Positions 53,299 through 64,000 are shown, counted from the stretch's first letter. The stretch is DNA of 64,000 bases from Aspidiotus rigidus (GCA_035079385.1 JAVHKY010000063.1:1839501-1903500), one strand, 5' to 3'. Numbers and translations are program-made. Notes: generated by a model not told the origin, from the sequence alone.

Positions 53299-53450
53299 AT
53301 TTTATCGCAATTTCCCGCGGCTCATACAGCGGTGGAGGGAGATAATAGAGTGGAGATGCTTTCTAATTAACTTCCTACGAACAAATGCGTTTATGTCCAA
53401 GTGAATCTCGTTAACTCTGGCCAGATGTTTTATGCTCATTAATTCCTTCA

Positions 53451-53567
53451 CAGGCCGATTTGTACCATTGGCAAACTGTACAGATTTTTCGCGATGTGTA
53501 CAGCAGCTTTGTACAAAGTGTAAGCGTCAAAACAACTTTGTACAAGCACGTTGTACGAAGTCCGAAA
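53451..53567. repeat. Left terminal inverted repeat of element A
   Basis: Pairs with 55667-55783. Contains at least five TGTAC or GTACA words (for example 53460, 53478, 53497, 53510 and 53540), spaced about 10-35 bp, plus the near-palindrome TTTTTCGCGATGTG. Confidence 0.9.
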
Positions 53568-53728
53568 AACATTGAAAATCAGACTTTCCGATATATTTAC
53601 TGCTTTTCAAACAACTTTCTATTACATTTCAAAATTGTCAAAATTATTCACAAAGGTTAGGAAAATATTAAAGATTATTTACGAAGGTTAGTACGTACGT
53701 CATAATTATCAAGCTATATTCATCCGCT

Positions 53729-55453
53729 CTACTTATTAGTACAGGGAAGGGAACTGTGGCAGTGAGAATTACATAGAATGCCTTTTTTTCGGCAAAGGCA
53801 CCGATTTGTCTGACATTTTGTGGTACATGAGCACTTGACAAAGCCTTGACCTCCAACCATTGATGATTTTGTAGTTGCTGTTCTCAGTGATATGGTATTG
53901 TCTGGCACATCTTCAATTTGTAAGAATGAATTTTCGCACGGAGCGAGCTGGTTACGAGCGTATAATTGCGGTAGAACCCCATCAGCCGTGCCCACTCTGT
54001 AGAAGTCGTTTTGTACTTCCATAACTGCACCTGCGACAAAGTACTAATTAGGGTATGAAGAAAACTTGTTGTGCAACGTAAATTTTGTGAAAGCTTACCG
54101 ATCAAGTTCCTGGGGTCACCTTTACTTCGATCAACATCAGGGATCGGGATAGTCACAGTTATTCCTTCAGTCAGTGGTGCGTATCTCGCCTCACTAGCAA
54201 GCTTCAAGCGCTTAGCTTGAGCTTGCAAACCTTGAACAGCTGCCTCCTGATTTCGTTTTATACTCGCACGACGAGTTCTTCGCATAATATTTTCTGTCTC
54301 ATCATCTTGTAGGCCTATATTTTTACATGACGTGTTATTCTCAGGCACTGGTGAGACGTTGGGTGGGGTGTTGGGTTCCATTGTAGACGCCGATGGGACA
54401 TCACATGGTATTTTGATCGATGCCAATGCTCCATGCATGTCTTCTTCCGTGCGTAGTGTTGCTGTTACAGCAGCAGGTAAGGTTGAACCAGAAAGACCCA
54501 TTTTGGCTCGCCTTCCAAACTGGGCTTCGAATGGACTCATCTTAATACCTGAGTGAAGACTATTGTTTTTTTGAAGCTGAACAAAGCGTAATCCCTCGGC
54601 CCATTGGGACGACTGATTGTCCCTCATCCAAGCCTGCACCATATCCTCCACATCTCGGTTCGCGCGCTCGATGCTGCCCTGGCTTTGAGAATGCCGCAAT
54701 TTACCGTGCACTATATACAAGTCAGGCCACATCACTTTCAATTCATCTATGACCTTGTTCACAAACTCACGGCCATTGTCGGACTGCAGCACAGATGGAG
54801 CATCAAATAGACAGAAAATATCTATCAAATTGTATGCCACTTCGACAGCAGTTTTCCTTTGTAACGCACCTAAGCAGACAAACTTTGATAAGTGATCGTG
54901 GTAATTGAGGATAAAGTTCCATTGTCGGTCAGGACAAAACTGCATGTCGATAAGGTCGACTTGTGCTCGCGCATTAACTTCGTGAAACGCCATAGGCTTA
55001 ACCCTGAACTACACCTTTTTTTGGGTGACTTTTTTTCTTAGCACACGATTCGCAATAGTTCAAAAATAACTGAATGATGGGTCTTGAAATGTTTGCATAC
55101 TTAGCTCGAATGGAGTGAGTCATCTTATGTATACCTCCATGACCATTTTGAACGTGTAACGTTTTCAAAACATCGAAAAGTTCACCATTGTATACAAAAT
55201 AAATCAGCTGTGGGCTGTCCATGAGATTTTCACTGTCTGTAACAGTCTTAATTAATTTTGCCTCGGATCCAACTTCAATTACATTGTACCTCTTTAAGCG
55301 TCTGTAATCCTTTGGTGTCTTCTGCGTACGATTTTTTGCTTCCAACACTTCGCGGACTCGTATAGAGTAACGCTCCTCACTGACGCTAACCGGCATTACA
55401 GATAAAGCATTTTCAAACTTCGCCTTCCACGGGTCAATATTACTCGAATTCAT
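53729..55453 (-). pseudogene. KRBA2/Ginger-like integrase-CXC transposase, one frameshift, one intron
   Basis: Probable start ATG at 55453 (MNSSNIDPWK); total about 550 residues. N to C: a basic N-terminal region. Then an H2C2 zinc-binding segment (LHVQNGHGG ... YCESCAKKK, about 55155-55030). Then the integrase core, with VDLIDM at about 54958, SDNGREF (Asp at about 54780) and GSIERANRD with Glu 37 positions later. Then NNSLHSGIKMSPFEAQFG, a basic linker, an intron (54031-54098) and a CXC domain (KCSCTTKCQTNRCLCRKKG, LCNSHC, CTNK) ending at 53729. The layout is that of proteins annotated KRBA2-like in insects, derived from Ginger/gypsy-type integrases. The catalytic triad and zinc ligands look intact. 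The only visible lesion is one extra G in a GGG run at 55002-55004 between the H2C2 and core frames. It would cut and join element ends as the transposase; the CXC domain likely binds DNA. Confidence 0.85.
54031..54098 (-). other. 68-bp intron in the element A gene
   Basis: Donor GTAAGC at 54098 downward and acceptor TTTGTCGCAG ending at 54031, with a CTAAT branch-like site about 20 bases before it. Splicing joins a phase-1 codon and keeps the frame open into the CXC domain; reading through instead gives an unrelated 71-codon tail. The junction places a Gly at the splice. Confidence 0.8.
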
Positions 55454-55666
55454 AATTAAAACTTCAACAGAAACCAAAAGAAAACTGAAAAGATTGGAAC
55501 AACAACGAGTACAAACAAATGTAATGATATAATGTTTATCGTTATCGAAGGTACAGGTTCTGAACAACCTTAGGTGAGCGAGCAAGATTCATCGGGATCG
55601 GATTAGGCAGATACGAGAAGGTATTAATTTAGGTATAGTTATTTCTTCCCTTCTAATATCATTCAG

Positions 55667-55783
55667 TTTCGGACTTCGTACAACGTGCTTGTACAAAGTT
55701 GTTTTGACGATTACACTTTGTAACAAGGTGCTGTACACATCGCGAAAAATCTGTACAGTTTGCGAATGGTACAAATCGGCCTG
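55667..55783. repeat. Right terminal inverted repeat of element A
   Basis: Inverted counterpart of 53451-53567. About 112 of 117 positions agree by eye, with three of the differences clustered near 55733-55738. Confidence 0.9.
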
Positions 55784-55860
55784 TTCATTTCGCGATTTGT
55801 GCAAAAATGGCTGTACAATTCCCGAATTGTTCAATTTCGGGTTTGTACGAGAAACTCCAA
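55784..55860. repeat. Extra iteron-like sequence beyond element A
   Basis: Contains CGCGATTTGTGC, CTGTACAATTCCCGAATTGT and CGGGTTTGTACG, words of the same kind as the element A ends, but with no counterpart left of 53451. It is either the outer part of the right end (left lost) or a remnant of a related insertion. Confidence 0.5.
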
Positions 55861-58800
55861 GCAGAGGCCTCAGTGACCAGTCCACGTAAATAGCACGTTA
55901 TTTATGTTTCTGCGCTAGTAGAAGACATTATTCAATGAAGGATGGCCAAAGCAAAAGAGATCGGATTCAAACTTGCAGTCTTTCATTTCATTTTTCACAA
56001 GACAATTCTAGTTTTCTCTAGTAAAAATTAGCATCAACTGGAATTATACCAGTTAGAACTAGTTCCAACGTTGAGGGTCCCAGTTTCTAGTAGAATTGAC
56101 TATAGTAATAACTAGTTGTAACTGAAATTATTCGGGGAAATTAGATTTGACGAGTGAATTCTAGAATTTACAGATTTTTTGGTCTGGACAATCACATATG
56201 TATGTCACAATGAATATGTTGATTTTGTAAAATACTAGCCGATTTTGAATCTATAATTTCTCTCTTCATCGAGCGATTGACTTCAAATTTCGCATGTTTA
56301 TCAAAAACACTTATTTCTATCACATCAATATTATGTGTCACCTCAATCGATTTAATAGAAAGTCATGGTCAAAATAGGAGTCCGCCGTCTTGGCGCGGCC
56401 ATTTCGACGCGGCCGATCTGACGTGTTGGGAGTTGACCCACATGCGCATTTCAAATAAAACATCCAGAACTCGGCGTCGGTTCAATTCGAGAACCTGCCA
56501 CTAGTTTAGAACTCCAACTAGCTCGTCGATGAAGAAAAATCAGTGTTGGCAAATTTCCGAGAATGACATTTTTGGGAATCTGGATAGGGACATGCCTGCA
56601 ATTTGGATTCTTAACGTTAAATACGTCATTTTTGGACCACTGACAAATTTTTTTGATGAAAAATAGATTGTGATTCCCGGGAGAAGAGGAAAAACTAAGC
56701 ATTGCAAAAAAGTGGCTTTTGTTGAACTAAGAAAGCTACAGAAAGAGTTTATTTTTATACGTGGTAACACTAATATATAACTGATGTTTGAAAAGGCTTT
56801 ATTACAATGTGGTAATAAAGCCTTTTCGAACATCAATCAAGAGAGCTACTTTTATGATTTTTTTCGTATCCAACTTTAGGCAGACACTAATTCCAGCTCT
56901 TTGTTCTATGAATCTGCGATGAATGAATTATTGCTGATTTTCCACTCGTGGAATTGATTTCCCAACTTTTTGTTTTTTTTCTCTTTTGATACAGTATGCA
57001 GAATCCAGCCTACTGACGATCAATCCATTAAAAAAAATTTCTTTCAATTTCTGAAATTGTGAATTCCCGGTCAAAATGAACTGGGTATGAAAATTTATTT
57101 CGCAGGAACGGAATTGGGAATTCCCAATGTCAACAATGATAAAAGTTATCGATTGAACACGTATTTCTGTAATGCGTAATAAATTTAAGGACCAGTTTTA
57201 CCGAAATGCTAATCGTCGACACAAATTTGGCGCTTTATTGGTTAAATTGGAGCTCAACCTGTAACGTCATCTTCAGCGTCGCGTTGGTAAAAATGACCCG
57301 AAGATCACCCACTCTCCTTTCTTGAAATTACGAAGTGTTTTCTTCATTTCTTATCACTGCTTATTCATGTCTCTATGGAACTAGCTGACTCTACTTGTAC
57401 TTATAGGTATCATTTTAATTCTTCTCAACAAAATAGAAATAACGACGAAATTTTATAAAAGTAGTTTCATTTTTGACGCGTGAGTGCGGATGACATGAGT
57501 GGAAATATTCAAAATATTTATTGTGAACAAGGACTTCAGTAAATACGATTAATGAAGTCAATTTTAGACGACGCAAGTTTTTGGCGATAGGAGAGGAAAG
57601 ATCGAGGATGTTCGGCGCGGATCCACGTCCAGGATGGTGTAGTTAATAAGTGGATTCTTTCTGAGTCAAATACTGGAAGAGTAGAAGCATTAATGGCGAC
57701 AGTATAGTAATGAAAAGGAAAGCTGGAGAAGGTGACGAGATAACCAGTATTGTCTCGAACTTGCAACTCAAAATTGTGAACGTGGCAACTTCAACTAATT
57801 TACCTGCCTTATGCCAGGGCGAAAATTTTCTGTCCCAACCTGGAAAAGTTTACAGTAATGTAAGCAATACCCACCATGTAATTTTACCATTCAGAAGTTG
57901 CTTTGTTTTTCCAAAAATAATACTTGAATTATCTTTTATTTTGTTATAAATTCAATTTTTTAGCCGGTAAGTTGATTTACAAGTTCTCATTATAATCTCC
58001 TTTTTTTCTAGTATCTTCCTGCCCTATAGTTTCCAATTTGTCGTTCGTTTCTTTCAACTCTTTCTCCTGATATAGTACCTATGTCTTTCCACGCTATAAA
58101 AAGTAATGATAATTATCCCTTTTCTTAGAGTATAGCTACTCACTTTTATTTTATTTACCAAATACCTTGGCAGCCGTAATCAATCAATTGTTTTCCATTA
58201 GGCTTTGTTCTTGGGTAGAATTTATCATCAGAATGATCAATTTTAAGTGATCTATTTTCCTAATCATAAACTAAAGAAAGCTGATTTTTCTCTAAGCTGA
58301 GGAACCGATCGCATATTTGTAGTAAAACGTATATTGAAGCGTTCTCGAAATTCAACATTCGAAATCAAAAAATTGCATGCTCTCAGTAAATATACTTTAT
58401 TCGCAATCTACGCTCACTGATTTGCCAACAAAATGCATAGCAGTGCTTACGCTGTGGTGATGAATACGAGTCAATACGCTTTGTAATAAGTTTCGATTCT
58501 ATTTTACCGACTCCCATTTAAGCCTTAAACTGAGTTACTCAAAAATGACTCGTTCAGTTTTCAATAGAATTGTACATTAAAAAAGTTCAGATGCAATATT
58601 CTATTTTTTCAGATAAACTTATCATCGAGTACTTCGCGATTTGTGAGCATAACAAAATACTTTTGAATTTAAGGATTTCTCAAGAAATATTTAGTTGTAT
58701 CCCACCAAAACTGCAAATGCACAACTTCGAGTGGGCTACTACGATATATCCAGTTCCTTAATAAATCCAAATATTTTTTCCTATAGAAACTATTCCTCGA

Positions 58801-58873
58801 CAATATTCACTCGTACGTGTATATAAAGAGAAACCTAAAATTCGGGCATGGTCCGGAAGTGGCTTACTAGAAA
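55861..58873. other. No recognisable gene; one strong hairpin
   Basis: AT-rich DNA. A short region near 56026-56130 repeats AACTAGTT/AACTGG-type words. Frames up to 98 codons have no motif. Confidence 0.5.
56783..56834. repeat. Near-perfect 23-bp hairpin
   Basis: Arms 56783-56805 and 56812-56834 pair at 22 of 23 positions with a 6-base loop (AATGTG). Core AAAGGCTTTATTAC. No terminator or transposon context is evident; the size is like a small-RNA precursor or a minimal foldback. Confidence 0.85.
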
Positions 58874-59418
58874 ATGCCTCGACGTGACTACTACCCTCCC
58901 GAGGGATCACTAGACAGTAGAAAAAGGTGGATTAGACTTCCTTTCCTGGGCAAGTTCTCATTGCAGTTGAGACGGGTCCTCCGCCCTTCTGAATTCTGGC
59001 CAGCGTTTTATAATCCTAATCCTGTTAAAAGTTTATTTGTGAAATTAAAGGACCCCGTTCCTACGGCCGAGAGGAGTGGAGTTTACAGTGTAGCGTGTAA
59101 CGATTGCCCTGGAATCTATGTAGGGATGACTGGCCACCAGCTCCAAATTAGAGTAGCTGAGCATAAAAAAGCTTGAGAGAAGGGTAATTGAGCGAATCGG
59201 CATTGTCCGATTATGTAATCGAGAGTGGCCATAAATTAAAAAAGGGGTCTGAAGCTCTCCTCCATAGGGAGAGTTTGTACTTCAAGCGGTTGGCTCAGGA
59301 AAATATCGAAATTATTAACGAAGATATCACTGTTCTAAACAGGCATATTCTTGATGAGGGATTGATTGAAGTATATGAGAATGATTCATATTTTGATGAC
59401 TCGCTTGTTCAATCATGA
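58874..59418 (+). pseudogene. Penelope-like element 3' end (GIY-YIG)
   Basis: The first frame (58874-59176) reads RLPFLGKFSLQLRRVLRPS, FYNPNPVKSLFVKLKDPVP, then VACNDCPGIYVGMTGHQLQI and VAEHKKA, then TGA. The second frame (59188-59418) continues LSDYVIESGHKLKKGSEALL, YFKRLAQENIEI and NRHILDEGL. It has the Cys pair, GIYVGMTG nuclease core and downstream His segment of PLEs. A stop and one frameshift near 59177-59190 separate the halves. The RT is missing, so the copy is 5'-truncated. It is the best preserved of three PLE ends in the window and of the same family as 52808-53298. Confidence 0.85.
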
Positions 59419-61115
59419 TTTTCATTTCGAGTTCCTATGTTTTCGTTGGTGTTTGGTTCAGTTACATTCTTTCGTTCATTGAAGCGAAAGCGCTCGCGAC
59501 TGCTAATTTCGTGTGGTTTTTTGTAATCCGTTACTCATTTCAGTACAACTCTTTCTCGTAATGTCTGACCATAAAATTGAGGGACGTGTTAATTCTATAC
59601 TTATATTTCTTAAGATGGTGTCACTACAGTTCAAAGGGTAACTTACGTGGGACATCTTCATGATATGCAAGAGGAGAAGAAGAGAAAAAGAGAACCACAT
59701 ATTTGTAATACGTACATAAATTGTATCCTTAATATAACACGCTAGCACATACATACACCCGTACGCCCATAAACTACAATTTTACGCAAGCATTAGCCTG
59801 TATTACGCACATTTATGAATTTATGTCCATCCATACATTAGGGAAGAAATTCGTAAAACTGATCGGCGTTTTTTCTCCTGACGCAATTTTAATTTATACT
59901 TTCCTTCTCATCTCATCTCACTTCATTTATTTTTTCTCATTTCTGGAGGCGATACACACTTTATATTAAGAGAAAGAAAGACAGAAGAGGAAGATTCATA
60001 CGTTTATATACGTATCGTATAAAAAAGCATTCTTATTTGAAGAAAGTTTTCAGCATCGACGTTGTACAACATCAACGAGAAAAAGTTTGCTTCCTCAGCT
60101 AATGCGGAAAGTTTTTTGGTAATTTTAAAAGCGAAGATGAGGGCGGGCAAACGGAGTAAATCTAATTTTCGGTACACGAGGGATGGTTATTCCGAATCGA
60201 ACTCTCGGGAAACATTGAAACGCGGCGCTCAGCGAGGTATATCGTACTTTATACATCGCTTTCGCAGAACAGACATTTTTCCCCGGTGTAATTCTATTAT
60301 ACGGTAAAGGATGATTTCGACAAAATGTCGGCAAGACGAGAAAACACGTTTCGTTGATGCGCAATTTCAAGCGACTCACCCTTTTTTATTCGGCGGTACT
60401 AATGGTAAATTTAATCAGCTCGTGTGTATCTGTATACGCACCACACTGCACCACGACTCGGCTTGACTTGATATACTACACGTACAGTATCAGTACCTAC
60501 ATATTATTTAGAACACATATTTTTGTACAGTGTACGCTAGGTAGTTTATCAGTATGTATTCGCAACTAGTGTTCGATTATTATCCGCTTTTAAAACTTCC
60601 GTCTCTAGTACATCCTCTACTAATTCATCACTGAAACGTATTCATGACGTGTTTGCGCGAACATCCACATCACATTATGTATGATATTTTTCTCTCCAAA
60701 TAAATCCGCGCGCACAGAATCGGATAGTTAATTCTGTGCGATACTGAATAAGTATATTGGGATTTAAATTTAGCGTTTCATAATTTGGTAGCCCTGCGAA
60801 AAATTTGAGTGATCGCGTAGCGGCAACCATAAGGAGACATCAAAATGTAAACGTTTTTTACAAGAATTAAATAGTTTTTTATGAAAATATACGTCCTACA
60901 TTTTATTCTAATATCATCAGAAAATTAATTTTTCTCCAAATCAAATTGATAAATAGATTTTTTACTCTCTCGCGACAAATCAAAACTTGCCGTTTTCCCG
61001 TATAAAAATGTACGTGATCACTCAAATGTTTGCCTGCACGCGGAAAGAGAGGAGTGATTTTTTAGCGCGCTCTAGTGCAGGTTTAAATCCCAATAGGTAG
61101 AACGCGTTCGCCCTT
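59419..61115. other. No recognisable gene
   Basis: An 81-codon plus frame (60062-60307) is fairly basic but has no recognisable motif. The rest is AT-rich. Confidence 0.5.
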
Positions 61116-61297
61116 TCGGTCCCAGTAAACGTGGTAAAACAGTTGCAAGAGTGGCTGCCTATTCAGCATGGAAGAAAGAGCGTTCAAGGATGCAGGGGTT
61201 GTACCAAGGGCCAAAGTTATTTAATTTATTGACACCAGAAACTAGCGGTGAGGAGAGACTGTCGGCATTTAAGAGACAGATTAGGAGTCAACAATGA
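61116..61297 (+). pseudogene. Non-LTR retrotransposon C-terminal tail
   Basis: A plus-strand frame without ATG reads KRGKTVARVAAYSAWKKERS, then MQGLYQGPKLFNLLTPE and ERLSAFKRQIRSQQ, stopping at 61295-61297. The phrase S-x-x-YxGPKLFN-x-LP...FKR is the usual C-terminal end of Jockey/CR1-type polyproteins. An AT-rich stretch follows. Only about 60 codons remain. Confidence 0.65.
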
Positions 61298-61509
61298 GTT
61301 TGGGTCTATGTTATCATCTTCTTACGATTTTCTTAATATGTTACTATTTTTTTTATTATGTTATTTGTGTATTCATATTACAATACTATTATTGGGTACT
61401 CCCAGTTCAAGCAGAGCAATATAACAAAGACGAACTAGTATAATTATGCTACCATGAAACATGATCTTTATTCATTTGGCTACGCCAGAAAATTGTTCTT
61501 TCTATCTTT

Positions 61510-61648
61510 TACCGACTTTTCTAACTAGAAAAGTGAGGTATTACACCCGTAGCAAGGTCAACAGGGGGAGTGAGCAATGAACTTTCTCGACGTTTTAGGG
61601 GTCCTAGATCACAACTAGCATAAAAAAAAATTTCAGGTTTCCTTATTA
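61510..61648 (+). repeat. Dispersed repeat family 'AGGAAACCTGAA', short copy
   Basis: Same module as 40848-40992 in opposite orientation. It starts with the near-palindrome ACTTTTCTAACTAGAAAAGT and ends AGGTTTCCTTATTA. Confidence 0.8.
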
Positions 61649-61680
61649 TATATAATTATATATATTTATATATAAGATTT

Positions 61681-62015
61681 TTTTGTCCGCGGAACTCCTC
61701 TGAAACTACCCGATGGATTTTTTTGTAACTTGGCCATATTGTAGTAGTATATCTGAAGATGTGCACCTGCAATTTTTTTGAAAATCGGATGAGTAGTTCT
61801 CGAGAAATTTCCAATTTGTTGAGAAATTTTGCAGTATTTCGAGTACCTTTTTGTCCGCGTAACTCCTCCGAAACTACCCGATGGATTTTTTTGTAACTCG
61901 GCCATATTGTAGTATTATATTTGAAGATGTGCACCTGCATTTTTTTTGAGGATCGGATGAGTAGTTCTCGAGAAATTTTCACTTTTTTTGAAAAATTTTT
62001 CACTATTACGAGTAG
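61681..62015. repeat. Two-unit tandem repeat, period 168 bp
   Basis: Units start at 61681 and 61849. Both contain TTTTGTCCGCG, AACTACCCGATGGATTTTTT, GATGTGCACCTGCA and GATGAGTAGTTCTCGAGAAA. About 90% alike by eye. The minus-strand 115-codon frame is just the repeat read twice. The TCCGC...ACTCCTC...ACTACC-GA-GGATTTT phrase is of a type I associate with dispersed insect repeats, cause unknown. Confidence 0.85.
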
Positions 62016-62634
62016 CTTCTTACAAATAGCGGCGAGTAGCTGCTTACGTTAGGAGAAGCGGATTTTCCTATACGTTTACGACTTTCGTTATCAGTACGTG
62101 TATTGTGATGAAGAACCTTTCATCATTCGACAGGTTCATTCTTTGTTCATTCTTTACCAAGGGTTCATTGGATTTTATTTCCGATGAAACCTTTTCATTC
62201 AAATTTAGTACACTTGTATCTCGCTTCCCACAGCCCCTAGAGCGTTGAATTTTGTTTTGTCAAATTTTATTTGTTTTGTTAAATTTATTTTTGAACGGAT
62301 AGTGGCAATGGCGGGTTTTTCATTTTTCTAGCTATTTTTTATTACTATTAGTCATACTCGACAGTGAAAACCTTGAGTTTGAATGATTAAGTACAATTAA
62401 ATTTTTTAATCTTCATCAAGTGTGCTGATGCGAGACTACCTGGGTGATTTCACTCTTAATTAATAATTGATTTATTTGTCATTTTTTCATGTATGGGTAC
62501 ATAATTAATAGTGGTTCATAGTTGATTTGAGGTGTCTCGGGAGATGGAAAGATTATTTTCAATTTGGACTGGCTTTTTTGAGTGAGATTTGAGATTAGAC
62601 TAACGAGTAAACCAGGCTTGGGTGCTATATATTT
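62016..62634. other. No recognisable gene
   Basis: AT-rich DNA. Confidence 0.45.
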
Positions 62635-62670
62635 TTACCGAATTTCCTAGCTAGAAAAGTGAGGTATTAT
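62635..62670 (+). repeat. Third copy of the CTAGCTAG palindrome module
   Basis: TTACCGAATTTCCTAGCTAG then AAAAGTGAGGTATTA matches the start of the 61510 copy. The remainder of the module seems to resume at about 63035, suggesting about 360 bp inserted between. Confidence 0.6.
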
Positions 62671-63028
62671 TGTTAATACGTTTGGAATGGTTGAAGCGTG
62701 AGGGAAGGAATGAGGGGTTGACTATTGGGTGATTGGTTGCTTCTTTCGTTTCGACATCGACTTTTTTAGTTTTTCGGGATCTCGTTGTAACTGGATTCCC
62801 AGATGAAGAATTTTGGGGTGGAGTGTGCATAGAAAATGGTGATATGATAGCGTGAAGGCAATTTATGAGTGCACGAGAGGAATAGCAGCTCGAGATAGCT
62901 TTAAGAGATGCCAGAAATCGGAAGTGATAAAGAATTGAACCACTCATCCTAATATACAGTATACTAGACTAATAATATGCTAAGAATAAGGTATGGGAAA
63001 AAATGATTGTAGAGCTCTTTTTTATTAG

Positions 63029-63364
63029 AAACAACTGTTATAGCCTCGTAGCAGTTTGGACAGGGGGAGGGGGAGTGGTTTTTCTGGAGACGTTTTGTAG
63101 GTTTTAGATGACTCTTAGCCTAAATTATAACAAAATTCAGGTTTCCTTATTGGATTATAGGTATTTTTACTCTGTTATCTGTTGATGTGACATAGTAGTG
63201 ATAGAATTTATAAACTGAGTTTTATTGTTTATTCTATAAATGTTTGACGTGATTGACAGGTCATTGGTATTTAATTTAAAGAGAGGGAGTGACTCTCTCA
63301 ATGTTTTTTGCATTGTGGGAAGAAAAGTCGTGTACTACTCACGCGACTGCGTGAGTGTTTTTTT
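63029..63364 (+). repeat. Dispersed repeat family 'AGGAAACCTGAA', long copy 2
   Basis: The inverted partner of 37665-37992, over 90% alike by eye. Its right end (CTCACGCGACTGCGTGAG hairpin and T-run) touches the RTE-like relic at 63366. Confidence 0.85.
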
Positions 63365-63365
63365 C

Positions 63366-64000
63366 TTTAATCCCATCATACTTCGTTCCATTCCCCTAAC
63401 CCTTACCCTTAGTCGTTCCCTTTCTTTATTAATTAATGCCCAAGTCTGTGCCCCATAGGTAAGAACCGGAATAGTACAGCTTTTTAACACTTTCACCAAG
63501 GTCTGAGAGTGCCTCTTTCTATTTTTATACATATTTAAGCCTTTTCTGTCTGTTTTGATGCACGCTATAGTATTATCATGCAAATCCTCTAACGTTTCTA
63601 TAATTATCTCTGCAGTGCCACGATTTGCCAACCATCTCCAAATTATGTCATGGTCCACTGAGTCAAATGCTTTGAAAAAGTCTATGAAGAGCATGTTATT
63701 TAGTTTCATATTATATTCGTTTGACTTTTCAATTAGCTGGTTTATTGTAAAAATATGATCAATTGTTGAAAAACCTCTTCTGAAACCTGCTTGTTCTCTC
63801 GAGTATTATGTAGTACGGCAGTAAAAATTTTTTAAATGATCGGGATGAGTATTTCTGATAGTGGCTTAAGTGTTTCATTTGAGATTTTATCGGGACCGGG
63901 ACTTACATTGTTTTTGAGTTTCTTGATCGCTACTTCGATTTTGTACTAGTACTTCGCAGTTTCTTTTCCTATAATTATAGATTTTCATAAAAGTCTATGG
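63366..64000 (-). pseudogene. RTE-like reverse transcriptase with internal deletion, cut by window end
   Basis: Minus strand, N to C: NVSPGPDKISNETLKPLSE, REQAGFRRGFSTIDHIFTIN, then NMLFIDFFKAFDSVDHDIIW, WLANRG and LHDNTIACIKTD. It then jumps straight to PVLTYGAQTWALINKERERL and MERSMMG. The finger/palm-A motif (FIDFFKAFDSVDH, catalytic first Asp) is present, but the palm-C (F/YADD) part is deleted between about 63560 and 63500, so it is inactive. The phrases are those of RTE-type insect elements. A stop lies near 63810. The last codons after MMGLK come from the adjoining repeat at 63029-63364. Confidence 0.8.

Larger units (their letters stand above)
53451..55783. mobile_element. Nearly intact integrase-CXC TIR transposon (element A)
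   Basis: A 2.33-kb element bounded by long inverted repeats (117 bp each, about five mismatches by eye), both starting CAGGCCGATTTGTACC. Immediate flanks are TTCA on both sides (53447-53450 and 55784-55787), a plausible 4-bp target duplication. One gene lies inside on the minus strand: H2C2 domain, DDE integrase core, intron and CXC domain. The ends are dense in TGTAC/GTACA words. Caveat: similar words continue past the right end to about 55855, so the true right border could lie further out and TTCA could be chance. Confidence 0.8.

Noticed and set aside
53884..54097. 71-codon C-terminal extension of the element A integrase frame
   Set aside because: It is read-through of the intron into the wrong frame; splicing gives the CXC domain instead.
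61656..62003. 115-codon frame with internally repeated SRELLIR
   Set aside because: It is the 168-bp tandem repeat read through; repeat identity explains the pattern.

Overview
The window looks like AT-rich nuclear DNA of an arthropod, most likely an insect. There are no operons or ribosome binding sites. There are long CT/GA arrays, poly-A and TAA/GAA microsatellites, one short spliced intron (68 bp), and many decayed transposable elements of families common in insects. The species cannot be named from sequence alone. Frequent 'taggtac'-type words and the mix of FLYWCH/MULE and integrase-CXC elements would fit a sap-feeding hemipteran; abundant CpG would also fit a hymenopteran. I found no host gene that I can name. 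Two short open stretches (about 25.6-25.9 kb and 30.3-30.5 kb, minus strand) are the best candidates for host or unknown exons.

Region by region. 0-5 kb: the 3' end of an R2-like retrotransposon (endonuclease domain), a TAA array, a foldback and the 3' end of a Penelope-like element (PLE). 5.2-5.8 kb: a foldback-cored element with short repeated TACGC motifs. 8.9-10.2 kb: a hAT-type MITE with an intact 8-bp target duplication and a second MITE with TA flanks. 11.3 kb: a (CT)73 array. 13.8 kb: a non-LTR RNase H/C-terminal relic. 20.8-23.4 kb: two nested or adjacent MULE transposon copies carrying a dense array of a motif close to CAATTGCGTCCC. 25.6-26.6 kb: an unknown open frame beside a 339-bp tandem duplication. 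27.7-28.4 kb: a small TIR element with a CXC-type cysteine cluster. 35.5-36.2 kb: a 724-bp MULE derivative with a SWIM finger. 38.9-41 kb: fragments and MITEs surrounding a second integrase-CXC element. 46.3-46.9 kb: R2-like fragments in scrambled order. 51-53.3 kb: R1-like and PLE relics. 53.45-55.8 kb: a nearly intact integrase-CXC DNA transposon. 58.9-59.4 kb: another PLE. 61-64 kb: a non-LTR tail, dispersed repeats and an RTE-like reverse transcriptase with an internal deletion.

The most interesting system is the integrase-CXC transposon group (53451-55783, 39232-40843, 27651-28362). The best copy has 117-bp terminal inverted repeats about 96% alike. Inside is a gene with an H2C2 zinc-binding domain, a DDE integrase core of the KRBA2/Ginger type and, after a short intron, a CXC cysteine-rich domain. 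Each copy has ends packed with its own iterated short, often palindromic motif. The MULEs in the window show the same end design with different motifs. The best copy carries a single one-base frameshift, so it is a recently active element or one sequencing correction away from being open.
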